Shown in pieces: positions 1 to 6,815 of a DNA stretch of 10,394 nt. This DNA is from Bacillota bacterium (GTDB taxonomy: Bacteria; Bacillota; Clostridia; Christensenellales; Aristaeellaceae). The stretch covers positions 1-10,394 of the forward strand of contig JAEYQQ010000079.1 in the NCBI GenBank assembly GCA_023409955.1, given 5' to 3'. The position numbers and the translations under genes were made by a program. The notes beneath the pieces are model-generated. The model saw only the letters and a program-made list of their open reading frames with translations. It did not search any database and had not been told where the DNA came from. The stretch's first letter is position 1. Each line of letters opens with the position of its first letter.

Positions 1-1447
1 GCCTCTTCCACACTGCGGGGTGGAACAAAACCAGTATCGGGAACAGCTCCAGCCTTCCTGCCAGCATAATAACCGACAGCACGATCTTAGAAAATGAACT
101 GTAGCCCGAAAAGCTGCCTGTTGGTCCGACTTCGCCAAGGCCCGGTCCTACGTTGGAAATGCAGGTGAGGGCAGCGGTAAAGTTGGTTTCAAAATTATAC
201 AGGTTATCCAAAGATATCAGTAATGTGCCTACAAGCAGCAGTGCGATGTAAGCAAAGAACAACACCGCCACCTGGGAGAGCATATCCTCATCCATTGCCT
301 TTCCTTCAAAACGCACCACCTGGACCTTTCGGGGTCTGAAGGTCTGGCCCACCAGCCGCATGCTCATCTTCCCCAGCAAAATGGCTCGAACCACTTTTAA
401 ACCACCAGCTGTTGATCCTGCGCAGGCACCTATGAACATCAAAAGTACAATCATCGTTCGGCTGAACTGGGGCCACAGGTTAAAATCTGTAGTGGCATAC
501 CCGGTAGTACTCATAATGCTAGCCATCTGAAAACCGCTGTAGCGTATAGCCTGAAAGAAGTTTCCGAACATAGGCAGTATGTTAAAGGCCATCAGCAAAG
601 TCGATACACCCGCTATGATCAGGTAAATCTTCAGTTCTTCACTACGCACAGCTTCCTTCCAAGAAGAGGCTACGATCTTGTAGTACACTGCAAAATTGGC
701 TCCGAATACCAGCATAAATACCGTGATGATACCGTCGATCAGCGGGCTTTGGAAATGCCCGATACTGGTTGCATGGTTGCTGAATCCGCCTGTGCCTGCC
801 GTACCAAAGGCATGGATCAAGGCATCGTACCAGTCCATGCCAGCTATGACCAGCAGCACTATCAATGCCGCAGTGAGCACCGTGTAGATCAAATATAAAA
901 GCTTAGCTGTATCCCCCATTTTAGGTACCAGCTTGGATAGGCTGGGCCCTGGGCTCTCCGCCTGCACAAGGTGGGAAGTACGACCCGACATGGTGGGAAG
1001 TATGGCCAAGGTCAGCACCAGTATGCCCATGCCGCCAATCCAGTGAGTAAAACTACGCCAAAAGAAAACGCCCCGAAAGTCACGTTCAGGAAAACCGGTC
1101 AGTACTGTCGCACCAGTTGTTGTAAAGCCGCTGACGCACTCAAAAAACGCGGAAGGGAAATCTTGAATCAGACCAGAAAACATAAAGGGCAGGCATCCAA
1201 ATATACTAATAAGCACCCAGGTACCGGCTACTGCTACAACAGCCTCCCTGGGCCGCATGTTCATATCTTTTGGTTTAGACAAAAGCCACATGGGTAGGGC
1301 AAAAAGCAACGTCAGCGCAATGGTCTTCACAAAAGCCATAGCATCTCCATCGCCGTAATAGAGGGATACGGTAAGGCAAAGCATCATGGCCCCGGCAGCA
1401 ATCATGAGTATTTTTCCAAGAGCATTGAGGATCAGGCGCTTGTTCAT
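1..1447 (-). CDS. trkH: Trk-type potassium uptake protein TrkH, 3' end cut by window edge
   Basis: Membrane subunit of the Trk/Ktr K+ uptake system, working with the cytoplasmic gating ring TrkA encoded just upstream. The frame is open from the ATG at 1447-1445 to the left edge, giving 482 residues, so only a few residues and the stop are missing compared with the usual 480-490. All four pore loops of the TrkH/KtrB/HKT family are visible: FTTTGATVL (filter Gly near residue 112), HAFGTAGTGGFSN (near 218), MSTTGYATTDF (near 316) and CISNVGPGLGEV (near 434). Hydrophobic segments alternate between them. The near-terminal motif GRLELFPILVLF is typical of TrkH C-termini. The start overlaps the trkA stop as ATGA, and GGAGGG six bases upstream of the ATG lies inside the trkA 3' end, so translation is probably coupled. 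Family call is secure; ion preference (K+ or mixed K+/Na+) is not shown by sequence alone. Confidence 0.95.
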   Translation of the reverse strand, partial: MNKRLILNALGKILMIAAGAMMLCLTVSLYYGDGDAMAFVKTIALTLLFALPMWLLSKPKDMNMRPREAVVAVAGTWVLISIFGCLPFMFSGLIQDFPSAFFECVSGFTTTGATVLTGFPERDFRGVFFWRSFTHWIGGMGILVLTLAILPTMSGRTSHLVQAESPGPSLSKLVPKMGDTAKLLYLIYTVLTAALIVLLVIAGMDWYDALIHAFGTAGTGGFSNHATSIGHFQSPLIDGIITVFMLVFGANFAVYYKIVASSWKEAVRSEELKIYLIIAGVSTLLMAFNILPMFGNFFQAIRYSGFQMASIMSTTGYATTDFNLWPQFSRTMIVLLMFIGACAGSTAGGLKVVRAILLGKMSMRLVGQTFRPRKVQVVRFEGKAMDEDMLSQVAVLFFAYIALLLVGTLLISLDNLYNFETNFTAALTCISNVGPGLGEVGPTGSFSGYSSFSKIVLSVIMLAGRLELFPILVLFHPAVWKR

Positions 1448-2823
1448 GCCCTTCCCTCCCGCATGGTCAGCACTTCATCCAGGCTGCCGATGCCGTTTTC
1501 ACGGGATACGATTACCACGCTGTCACCAGCCTCAATGTGGTCGTTACCAAAGGGTACAATAACCTTGCCTTCACGGAAGATCACAGCAACCAGTGCATTT
1601 TTTCTAACAGTAAGGCTTTTTAAGGGTACGTTTACATAGGGTGCGCCGGGCTCGGCGATAAATTCCAGTGCCTCTGCTTTGCCATCCATAATGCGGTAGA
1701 TTTTCTCCGCAGCCACACCCTGGCCACTGGCTCTGGCCCTGACATAGCGCAATATGCTATTACAGGTAATCAGCTTGGGGCTGACGATGGAGCCAAGACC
1801 CATGGTTTTGATAATGTCGGTATAGATTACCCGGTTATTTTTCACGATCACCTTTTTCACACCATGGGTCATAGCATACAGACCGGCCATCATGTTCTCT
1901 TCATCACGGTCACATAGGGCTACAAAGGCGTCCATATTGAATAACCCTTCTTGATTCAAAAGGTCATGGTCGGTACCGTCACCGCAGACGATGTTCACCT
2001 CTGGCAGTTGCTCGCTTAATAGCCTTGCTTTATCCGGTTTGATTTCGATAATGGTTACCTTAATGCCCATGGGTACTATCATTTTTGCAAGATAGTAGCT
2101 GATGCGGCCGCCGCCCAGCAGCATGACATTGCGAACAGACAGCGTATTTTTACCAAGGAACTTAAAAAAGGCAGTGATGTTTACCATATCGGAGGCTACA
2201 TATACCTCATCCTCGGGTCTGATCACAAAATCGCCGTTGGGAATTAAAACATCACCATCACGCTCTACAGCGCAATATAGCACCTGGGGCAGGTTTCTAT
2301 GCTTTTGGGCTAGCTCCTTTAAAGGACAGCCAATTACCGCATCCCCTTCATGAGCACGGAACTGCACCATCTCCACACGACCCCTGGCAAAGCTTTCTAT
2401 GTTATCCGCAAAAGGATAGCGTAATAGACGGCTGATTTCCAGCGCTGTGGCTCGCTCCGGGTTGATGGACATGTCAATGCCCAGCACCTTTTGCATTAGC
2501 GTCAGGCTTTCGTTATATTCCGGATCCCGTATACGTGCAATGGCATATTTTGCGCCCAGTTGCTTGGATGCTAAGCAACAGAGCATATTGATCTCATCTG
2601 TGGCAGTGGCTGCAATCACGATATCCGCCTTGCCAACCTCCGCCTCCATCAGCGTGCATATATTGGCGCCGTTGCCTTTCACGCACATAACATCCAGCGT
2701 ATCCATGCTCTTTTGAAGCACATTATCGCTCCGGTCGACGATGGTCACATCATGTTCTTCCCTGGCCAGGTTCTCCGCTAGGGTATGGCCTACCTTGCCA
2801 TCGCCTACCACCATGATCCGCAT
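1444..2823 (-). CDS. trkA: Trk system potassium uptake protein TrkA (two RCK units)
   Basis: Peripheral cytoplasmic subunit that binds NAD(H)/nucleotides and gates TrkH. The 459-residue product has the duplicated TrkA layout. RCK_N domain 1 covers about residues 1-125, with GDGKVG at 7-12 and an acidic Asp30 ending strand 2. TrkA_C domain 1 covers about 145-215. RCK_N domain 2 starts near 231, with GGGRIS near 237-242 and the acidic strand end TIIEIKPDK. TrkA_C domain 2 covers about 372-450. The second glycine motif has Ser where a third Gly often sits, suggesting weaker dinucleotide binding there. The ATG at 2823 is chosen because GGAGG lies nine bases upstream and the protein then opens MRIMVVGDGKVG, as the family does; the upstream in-frame ATG at 2853 would add ten non-conserved residues. 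Transcribed with trkH, whose start overlaps this stop by four bases. Confidence 0.95.
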   Translation of the reverse strand: MRIMVVGDGKVGHTLAENLAREEHDVTIVDRSDNVLQKSMDTLDVMCVKGNGANICTLMEAEVGKADIVIAATATDEINMLCCLASKQLGAKYAIARIRDPEYNESLTLMQKVLGIDMSINPERATALEISRLLRYPFADNIESFARGRVEMVQFRAHEGDAVIGCPLKELAQKHRNLPQVLYCAVERDGDVLIPNGDFVIRPEDEVYVASDMVNITAFFKFLGKNTLSVRNVMLLGGGRISYYLAKMIVPMGIKVTIIEIKPDKARLLSEQLPEVNIVCGDGTDHDLLNQEGLFNMDAFVALCDRDEENMMAGLYAMTHGVKKVIVKNNRVIYTDIIKTMGLGSIVSPKLITCNSILRYVRARASGQGVAAEKIYRIMDGKAEALEFIAEPGAPYVNVPLKSLTVRKNALVAVIFREGKVIVPFGNDHIEAGDSVVIVSRENGIGSLDEVLTMREGRA

Positions 2824-2867
2824 AGGGGACTGCCTCCATTTCTGTAGTGCCAATAAATACCCAACAT

Positions 2868-2896
2868 ATTATATCACAGCCTATAAGAATCAAAAA
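2868..2896 (-). promoter_or_regulatory. Promoter of trkA-trkH, extended -10 type
   Basis: On the minus strand a perfect TATAAT (2873-2868) is preceded by TG at 2876-2875, making a TGnTATAAT extended -10 element. A 17-bp spacing would place a poor -35 (TTTTTG, 2896-2891), which the extended -10 may offset or which may mean activator dependence. The start point would fall near 2861, about 40 bases before the trkA ATG. That short leader leaves no room for a riboswitch. Confidence 0.6.
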
Positions 2897-2900
2897 TTCT

Positions 2901-2928
2901 GGTATTCCGGCATTTCAGGCGTAATACC
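2901..2928. promoter_or_regulatory. Imperfect dyad upstream of the trkA promoter
   Basis: Left arm GGTATTCCGGC (2901-2911) and right arm GGCGTAATACC (2918-2928) are inverted repeats matching at 9 of 11 positions around a 6-base centre. The dyad lies about 40-67 bases upstream of the inferred trkA start point, where an activator or repressor could bind. The binding protein is unknown and the match could be chance. Confidence 0.3.
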
Positions 2929-2939
2929 TCGAAATAGAT

Positions 2940-2961
2940 ATAAAGAACGCATAAAGAACGC
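2940..2961. repeat. Perfect tandem 11-bp direct repeat, candidate response-regulator site
   Basis: ATAAAGAACGC occurs twice with no gap (2940-2950 and 2951-2961). Read on the trkA strand, this gives TTTATG, five bases, then TTTATA, two T-rich half-sites one helical turn apart. OmpR-family regulators bind tandem half-sites at 10-11 bp spacing, and the arrangement resembles the TTTATA-N5-TTTACA form I recall for the E. coli KdpE site. It lies about 80-100 bases upstream of the inferred trkA start point, in the gap shared with the KdpDE-like genes. The repeat is seen directly; the function is inferred. Confidence 0.45.
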
Positions 2962-3298
2962 TGCTACTAATGCTAGAGTATGAATGGGCCGTTTTTCTGA
3001 TTTTTGTTCAATCAACATTGTTCTTCCAAGCACATATGCTCTTCCTGCTGCAACATGGTGAGATTTTGCAAGCCATCTCCATGATTCGCCATTATAAACC
3101 CCTTTGCGCAACTTATGTCGCAATAAGCTTCTTACATTATCCATTTCTGTGATCATCGCCCCCACCTGCGCCTACTTCGCACCACATTTGTTTTGCTGTT
3201 CACCTATAGCCACACCATTAGTATTCGCAGCATTACACAAAGCCGTTCTTACAGGGAATAATTGGTTCACAACTCGTAATCCATCTATTTGTTGCCGC

Positions 3299-3327
3299 TT
3301 AACAAACCATCCTTTTTATGGTATATT
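3299..3327 (+). promoter_or_regulatory. Promoter of the KdpDE-like two-component genes
   Basis: TTAACA (3299-3304) and TATATT (3322-3327) are separated by exactly 17 bases. The start point would be near 3334, giving a leader of only about 16 bases that begins at the ribosome site AGGGAGG (3336-3342), seven bases before the ATG at 3350. Confidence 0.6.
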
Positions 3328-3349
3328 CATGCAAAAGGGAGGCAAGTGA

Positions 3350-4762
3350 ATGCAACGCTATGGATTGCTGCCACAGTGGGCAGTCTTTATCTTAAAGAGC
3401 ATGGCCATTTTACTGGCCACATTACTTTTATCCGTATTGGCTGATCAAATGGGCCTTAACCGAGAAAGTATCCTGCTGATCTTTCTCATTGGTACGCTAA
3501 TGGTGAATGCAGTCACAACAGGCTATGCATACGGACTTGCCGCTTCACTGGTCCATGTGTTTTTGTTTAACTATTTGTTCACCCAGCCGATTCACACTTT
3601 TTTTATCAGTCGAACAAGCGACCTGATGCTGTTGATTGCCTTTTTTATCGCTTCTATTGTTTGCGGCACCATCACCTCCCGCTTAAACAAACAGCGGCAC
3701 ATCTCCCAGGATAACGCCCGCACAGCAAAGCTGATACAGCAAGCAACGGAAGGCTTTTTGCAGGTTACCGGGGAAAAAGCCATCATCCGACAGGGCGCGC
3801 GTTATCTTAAGGAACAGGCCGGGATTGACTGCAACGTTACGCTAACCGGTGGAGCTTCGTATCAGGCTGAACCATCTGAAGAGCATCGTCAACCTTTGGC
3901 TGTGCCCATTACAGGTGCAGCAAAGGCCCTGGGAACGTTGACAGCATTCAGCCATAAACCCATTACCTTTCAACAGGATCTACTTTTGAAAGCCGTGGCC
4001 GCCCAGATGGCCATCGCCTTAGAGCGCGACGCCTTATATGCCCAGGAGGAGAAAATCCGCCTGGCCATGGAACGGGAAAGGCTTCGCAGCACGCTGCTGC
4101 GAGCTGTGGCACATGACCTGCGCAGCCCGCTGACCGTACTGGCCGGTGCCAGTGGTTTATTAAGCGACCCTACCCAAAGGCTGACTGAGGCTGAGAAAAC
4201 CAAGCTGGCCAAGGATATCAATGAAGAAGTGATCTGGTTGAATGACCTGGTAGAAAACATACTCAGCATGACCCAGATTCAGGAAAGCCGCCTTTTTTTG
4301 CGCAAAGAAGAAGAGGTGGTTGATGATGTGGTACATGAGGCCGTAAAACACATCACCCCCCTTTTAAATGACAGAACGCTCACCGTATCATTGCCTGATG
4401 ACATCGTCACCGTCCCCATGGATATCAAGCTGATTGCCCAGGTGATTATCAACCTGTTGGATAATGCAGTTCGCCATACGCCCATGGGCAGCACCATCGC
4501 TCTTACCGTCACAACTGCCGCTCAAGAGGTGATCTTTGAGATTGCCGATAACGGCCCCGGTATTGATCCTGCCATTTTAAACACGCTGTTTGAAGGCTTT
4601 GTACAAAAAAGCGCTAGAGTATCCGATAGCCGTCGGGGTCTTGGTCTGGGTCTTGCCATCTGCCAGGCAGTGGTCAGCGCCCACGGCGGGACCATTACCG
4701 CCAGCAACAATCCTGAAGGCGGTGCAAAATTCGTGTTTAGATTACCCCGGGGAGAAGGGTAG
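3350..4762 (+). CDS. kdpD: KdpD-like sensor histidine kinase lacking the N-terminal KdpD/Usp module
   Basis: Membrane sensor kinase expected to phosphorylate the regulator encoded next. The 470 residues comprise four hydrophobic segments at about 10-30, 40-56, 58-78 and 90-108 (DUF4118, the KdpD membrane domain), a GAF-like region at about 125-225, then a HisKA/HATPase core. The H box is AHDLRSPLT with phospho-acceptor His255; the N box is NLLDNAVRHTP from Asn368; G1 is DNGPGI from Asp400; G2 is RRGLGLGLAI from Arg428. All catalytic motifs are intact. Full KdpD proteins are near 900 residues and carry an N-terminal KdpD domain with a Walker-type motif plus a Usp domain. Both are absent, and the start with AGGGAGG upstream and its own promoter shows this is the natural length, not a truncation by the window. 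Being divergent from trkAH suggests K+ or turgor control of Trk; that role is inferred. Confidence 0.9.
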   Translation: MQRYGLLPQWAVFILKSMAILLATLLLSVLADQMGLNRESILLIFLIGTLMVNAVTTGYAYGLAASLVHVFLFNYLFTQPIHTFFISRTSDLMLLIAFFIASIVCGTITSRLNKQRHISQDNARTAKLIQQATEGFLQVTGEKAIIRQGARYLKEQAGIDCNVTLTGGASYQAEPSEEHRQPLAVPITGAAKALGTLTAFSHKPITFQQDLLLKAVAAQMAIALERDALYAQEEKIRLAMERERLRSTLLRAVAHDLRSPLTVLAGASGLLSDPTQRLTEAEKTKLAKDINEEVIWLNDLVENILSMTQIQESRLFLRKEEEVVDDVVHEAVKHITPLLNDRTLTVSLPDDIVTVPMDIKLIAQVIINLLDNAVRHTPMGSTIALTVTTAAQEVIFEIADNGPGIDPAILNTLFEGFVQKSARVSDSRRGLGLGLAICQAVVSAHGGTITASNNPEGGAKFVFRLPRGEG

Positions 4763-4767
4763 GTTTC

Positions 4768-4791
4768 CATGTTCTTAGAAAAACGAACATG
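4768..4791. repeat. Inverted repeat between the kinase and regulator genes
   Basis: CATGTTC (4768-4774) and GAACATG (4785-4791) form a perfect 7-bp inverted repeat around 10 bases, inside the 62-base gap between the kinase stop and the regulator start. It could be a small hairpin adjusting the ratio of the two proteins or a protein site. There is no following U-run, so it is not a terminator. Confidence 0.35.
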
Positions 4792-4824
4792 TGTTATCAC
4801 AGCCCCATACAGAAAGGAACCGCT

Positions 4825-5511
4825 ATGGACCTTGAGCTTACCGTCCTTATCATCGAGGATGACCGCTACATCGCCAATTTCCTGGCTTTGTCCCTGAAAA
4901 AGGAGCAATACCAGACCATGAATGCTTCCACTGCCCAGGAAGGGCTGTCCCTATGTTACGCCAACCATCCAGATCTCATCCTCCTGGATCTGGGCCTGCC
5001 AGACATGGATGGTTTAGAGGTTATCAAGACCATCCGCTCCTTTTCCCAAGTACCCCTTTTAGTGGTTTCTGCCAGGGGCCAGGAGCAGGAGAAGATTGAT
5101 GCCCTGGACAGCGGTGCGGATGATTACATCGTCAAGCCCTTTCATATGGGTGAGCTGATGGCGAGAATCCGGGCAGTTCGCCGAAAAGTCCACCCTGTTA
5201 ACCAGGATAGCGTATTCACCTGCCAATGGCTGTCCGTAGATCCGCAAAAGCGCCGGGTCACAGTGGATGACAAGGAGATCCACTTGACACCCATGGAATA
5301 TCGGCTCTTACAGCTGCTAATTTCCAACAAGGGCAAAGTGCTGACCCATAACTACATCATTAAGGAGATATGGGGCTACGGTGAGACTGGCGATCCCAAA
5401 GCCGTGCGTGTCTTTATGGCCAACCTCCGCCGCAAGATAGAAAAGGATACGCTGAATCCCCGGTTCATTTTAACCGAAATCGGCGTAGGATACCGTTTTG
5501 CAGAGGTATAG
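4825..5511 (+). CDS. kdpE: KdpE-like OmpR/PhoB-family response regulator
   Basis: Cytoplasmic transcription regulator, the expected phosphorylation partner of the kinase encoded 62 bases upstream. The 228 residues comprise an N-terminal receiver (about 5-118) and a C-terminal winged helix (about 130-227). The receiver has the acidic pair Asp12-Asp13, phospho-acceptor Asp55 in LILLDLGLPDMDG, switch Ser82 and Lys104 in DDYIVKPF. The winged helix has HLTPMEYRLLQLL from about 153, a recognition-helix region AVRVFMANLRRKIE from about 193, and the terminal GVGYRF turn. The spacing and LDLGLPD match E. coli KdpE closely. The ATG at 4825 is chosen because AAAGGA lies six bases upstream; the ATG at 4789 lacks a ribosome site and adds 12 unrelated residues. 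Its DNA target may be the tandem repeat at 2940-2961 (inference). Confidence 0.93.
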   Translation: MDLELTVLIIEDDRYIANFLALSLKKEQYQTMNASTAQEGLSLCYANHPDLILLDLGLPDMDGLEVIKTIRSFSQVPLLVVSARGQEQEKIDALDSGADDYIVKPFHMGELMARIRAVRRKVHPVNQDSVFTCQWLSVDPQKRRVTVDDKEIHLTPMEYRLLQLLISNKGKVLTHNYIIKEIWGYGETGDPKAVRVFMANLRRKIEKDTLNPRFILTEIGVGYRFAEV

Positions 5512-5532
5512 GGTATGGATGGTAACAATAAA

Positions 5533-5566
5533 AGAGAGGGCGATTTTGTAGAAAATCACCCTCTCT
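5533..5566. terminator. Long imperfect hairpin after the regulator gene
   Basis: AGAGAGGGCGATTTT (5533-5547) pairs with AAAATCACCCTCTCT (5552-5566) with one mismatch, around the loop GTAG. It starts 21 bases after the regulator stop. No U-run follows directly, so it may work with the next hairpin or be part of the palindrome array. Confidence 0.5.
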
Positions 5567-5575
5567 GCCCGTGTA

Positions 5576-5610
5576 TCAAAAAAGTGGCTCTGCCACTTTT
5601 TTGAGTTTTT
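5576..5610. terminator. Perfect 13-bp hairpin with T-runs, bidirectional terminator
   Basis: TCAAAAAAGTGGC (5576-5588) and GCCACTTTTTTGA (5592-5604) pair perfectly around TCT, and T-runs appear on either strand (six T inside the arm, and GTTTTT just after on the plus strand). The position between convergent genes, the regulator (plus) and the dehydrogenase (minus), fits termination from both sides. Confidence 0.65.
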
Positions 5611-5774
5611 CCCTCGCCGCACTGCACTGCGGCTACGCCTTTGTGCGGCCGTTTGCTCGGGTAAGGAAGGGATTTCTTCGAAATCCCTGCGAAAACTACC
5701 GCACATGTCGCTAGTTTTCGATCTGTAATTGGAGGGCATCGGCCCTCCAAGACCTCGCTGGAGGTTTGCTCATG

Positions 5775-6647
5775 CTATGGTAGCATATCTTCATCGTAAT
5801 ATCCAATCATCGCCTGGGTGCCAAGGTTATCAAACCCCTTTTCCGACAAAGCCTCATATTGGGATAGTACCTGTTTGAGCACAGGCAAATCCAAATGCTG
5901 ACCGTCGCTCTCCTCACCAGCGATGCGCATATCTTTGATGTAATGCTTGATGAAAAAGCCGGGGGCCATATCCCCCCTAACCATTTTGTAGCCGTTGTTG
6001 TTCATCTGCCAGCTGCCAGCAGCACCCTGAGAGATGCAATCCAACATGGTGTAAAGGTCAAGACCCATGCTCTTTCCATAGGCCACAGCCTCCGCCACCC
6101 CGGCTACAGCGCCTGCAATGGCGATTTGATTGGCCATCTTCATATGCTGTCCGCTGCCAGCCTTGCCTGCATAGGTGATGCACTTGCCAAGGAGACTTAA
6201 TACTGGCAGCGCAGCTTCATATGCCTCCTTATCGCCCCCCACCATGATGGTAAGTGTAGCCTTTTGTGCACCGATGTCCCCGCCGGAAACAGGTGCATCC
6301 AGCGAGCGGAGCCCTTTTTCCCTGGCCGCCTCATAAATCCGGGCCGACAACGCTGGGCTGGTGGTGGTGGTATCAATCAGAAGCGCCCCTTCTTTTGCGT
6401 TATCCAAAATGCCATCCGGTGCAAAATACACCTGCTCCACATCCTTGGGAAAGCCTACCATGGTGATGACGACATCGCAGCCCTTCACACAGCCCGCCAC
6501 TGTATCTGACCACGCAGCACCAGCCTTCACAAGATTAGCCGCAGATTCTTTTGTTCTGGTGTATACACAAAGGCTGTGCCCAGCAGCCATTAGATGACCT
6601 GCCATAGGCCGGCCCATAACGCCCAAGCCTATAAATGCAATCTTCAT
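5775..6647 (-). CDS. NAD(P)-dependent beta-hydroxyacid dehydrogenase (GarR/MmsB superfamily)
   Basis: Cytoplasmic oxidoreductase of the 3-hydroxyisobutyrate dehydrogenase / 2-hydroxy-3-oxopropionate (tartronate semialdehyde) reductase family, converting a beta-hydroxyacid and its semialdehyde. The 290 residues open with the Rossmann motif GLGVMGRPMAGHL (7-19). Arg31 after strand 2 (YTRT) hints at NADP. The substrate signature DAPVSGGDIGAQ lies at 117-128. The catalytic-lysine segment GSGQHMKMANQ has Lys170 and Asn173. The remaining all-helical domain is complete, and length matches the family (about 290-300). The ATG at 6647 is chosen because AAAGGAG lies nine bases upstream and the protein then opens directly at the nucleotide fold; ATG 6656 would touch the ribosome site. 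The gene appears monocistronic with its own promoter. Neighbours do not reveal the substrate, so glyoxylate/glycerate, valine breakdown or succinic-semialdehyde-type reduction all remain possible. Confidence 0.9.
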   Translation of the reverse strand: MKIAFIGLGVMGRPMAGHLMAAGHSLCVYTRTKESAANLVKAGAAWSDTVAGCVKGCDVVITMVGFPKDVEQVYFAPDGILDNAKEGALLIDTTTTSPALSARIYEAAREKGLRSLDAPVSGGDIGAQKATLTIMVGGDKEAYEAALPVLSLLGKCITYAGKAGSGQHMKMANQIAIAGAVAGVAEAVAYGKSMGLDLYTMLDCISQGAAGSWQMNNNGYKMVRGDMAPGFFIKHYIKDMRIAGEESDGQHLDLPVLKQVLSQYEALSEKGFDNLGTQAMIGYYDEDMLP

Positions 6648-6675
6648 TCCATTCATCTCCTTTTTTATTTGAACC

Positions 6676-6704
6676 AGTATAGCAAACCCAATGGCTTGTT
6701 TCAA
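6676..6704 (-). promoter_or_regulatory. Promoter of the dehydrogenase gene
   Basis: On the minus strand, TTGAAA (6704-6699), a 17-bp spacer and TATACT (6681-6676), with TG one base before the -10, make a strong SigA-type extended promoter. The start point would be near 6669, leaving a leader of about 22 bases before the ATG at 6647. Confidence 0.7.
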
Positions 6705-6815
6705 GAATGGCGGATAATAGCCTTTATGCTACCGCTTACGGCGGCAGCCTCTACCTGAGGAAACCTTTATGCCTGCATCATAATCGTAGTCCCGTAACAC
6801 AAACCACATTCATCA

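Larger units (their letters stand above)
2890..3315 (-). pseudogene. Possible decayed gene or chance frame, one TAG inside
   Basis: One minus-strand frame is open from 3315 to 2890 (about 140 codons) except for a single TAG at 3174-3172. After the TAG, an 88-codon stretch starts with ATG at 3156, preceded by AGGTGG at a usable distance. It reads MITEMDNVRSLLRHKL and onward to a stop at 2890, with a short hydrophobic stretch IHTLALVAAFF. I recognise no family. The segment overlaps the kdpD promoter at its upstream end and the tandem repeat and trkA promoter region at its other end, which argues against a working gene. It may be a remnant, a dispersed repeat or chance. Apart from the regulatory sites listed separately, nothing else is evident in the 475-bp gap. 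Confidence 0.22.
5533..5766. repeat. Array of consecutive palindromes, candidate dispersed intergenic repeat
   Basis: At least seven hairpins follow one another in about 235 bases. Beyond the two listed as terminators: GCCGCAC (5616-5622) with GTGCGGC (5643-5649), and inside it GCCGCA with TGCGGC (5628-5633); AGGGATTTC (5668-5676) with GAAATCCCT (5680-5688); CGAAAACTA (5690-5698) with TAGTTTTCG (5712-5720); TTGGAGGGC (5729-5737) with GCCCTCCAA (5742-5750); ACCTC (5752-5756) with GAGGT (5761-5765). Minus-strand frames here stay open for 64-89 codons, but they carry no known family and are probably by-products of the palindromes. The density is unlike a normal terminator and suggests a mosaic repeat present elsewhere in the genome; copy number cannot be seen here. 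Confidence 0.55.

Noticed and set aside
971..1297. Plus-strand 108-codon open frame
   Set aside because: Lies wholly antisense to trkH, whose pore motifs prove the minus-strand frame is coding.
2824..2861. Possible cyclic-di-AMP or other riboswitch before trkA
   Set aside because: The inferred leader is only about 40 bases, too short for such an aptamer.
2102..2983. Several plus-strand open frames of 80-89 codons across trkA
   Set aside because: Antisense shadows of trkA with no family resemblance and no promoter or ribosome site.
4522..4908. Minus-strand 128-codon open frame over the kinase-regulator junction
   Set aside because: Antisense to well-supported kinase and regulator coding sequence; no recognisable protein.
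5470..5750. Minus-strand open frames of 64 and 89 codons in the palindrome array
   Set aside because: They run through hairpins and into the regulator gene; openness is better explained by the symmetry of the palindromes than by coding.
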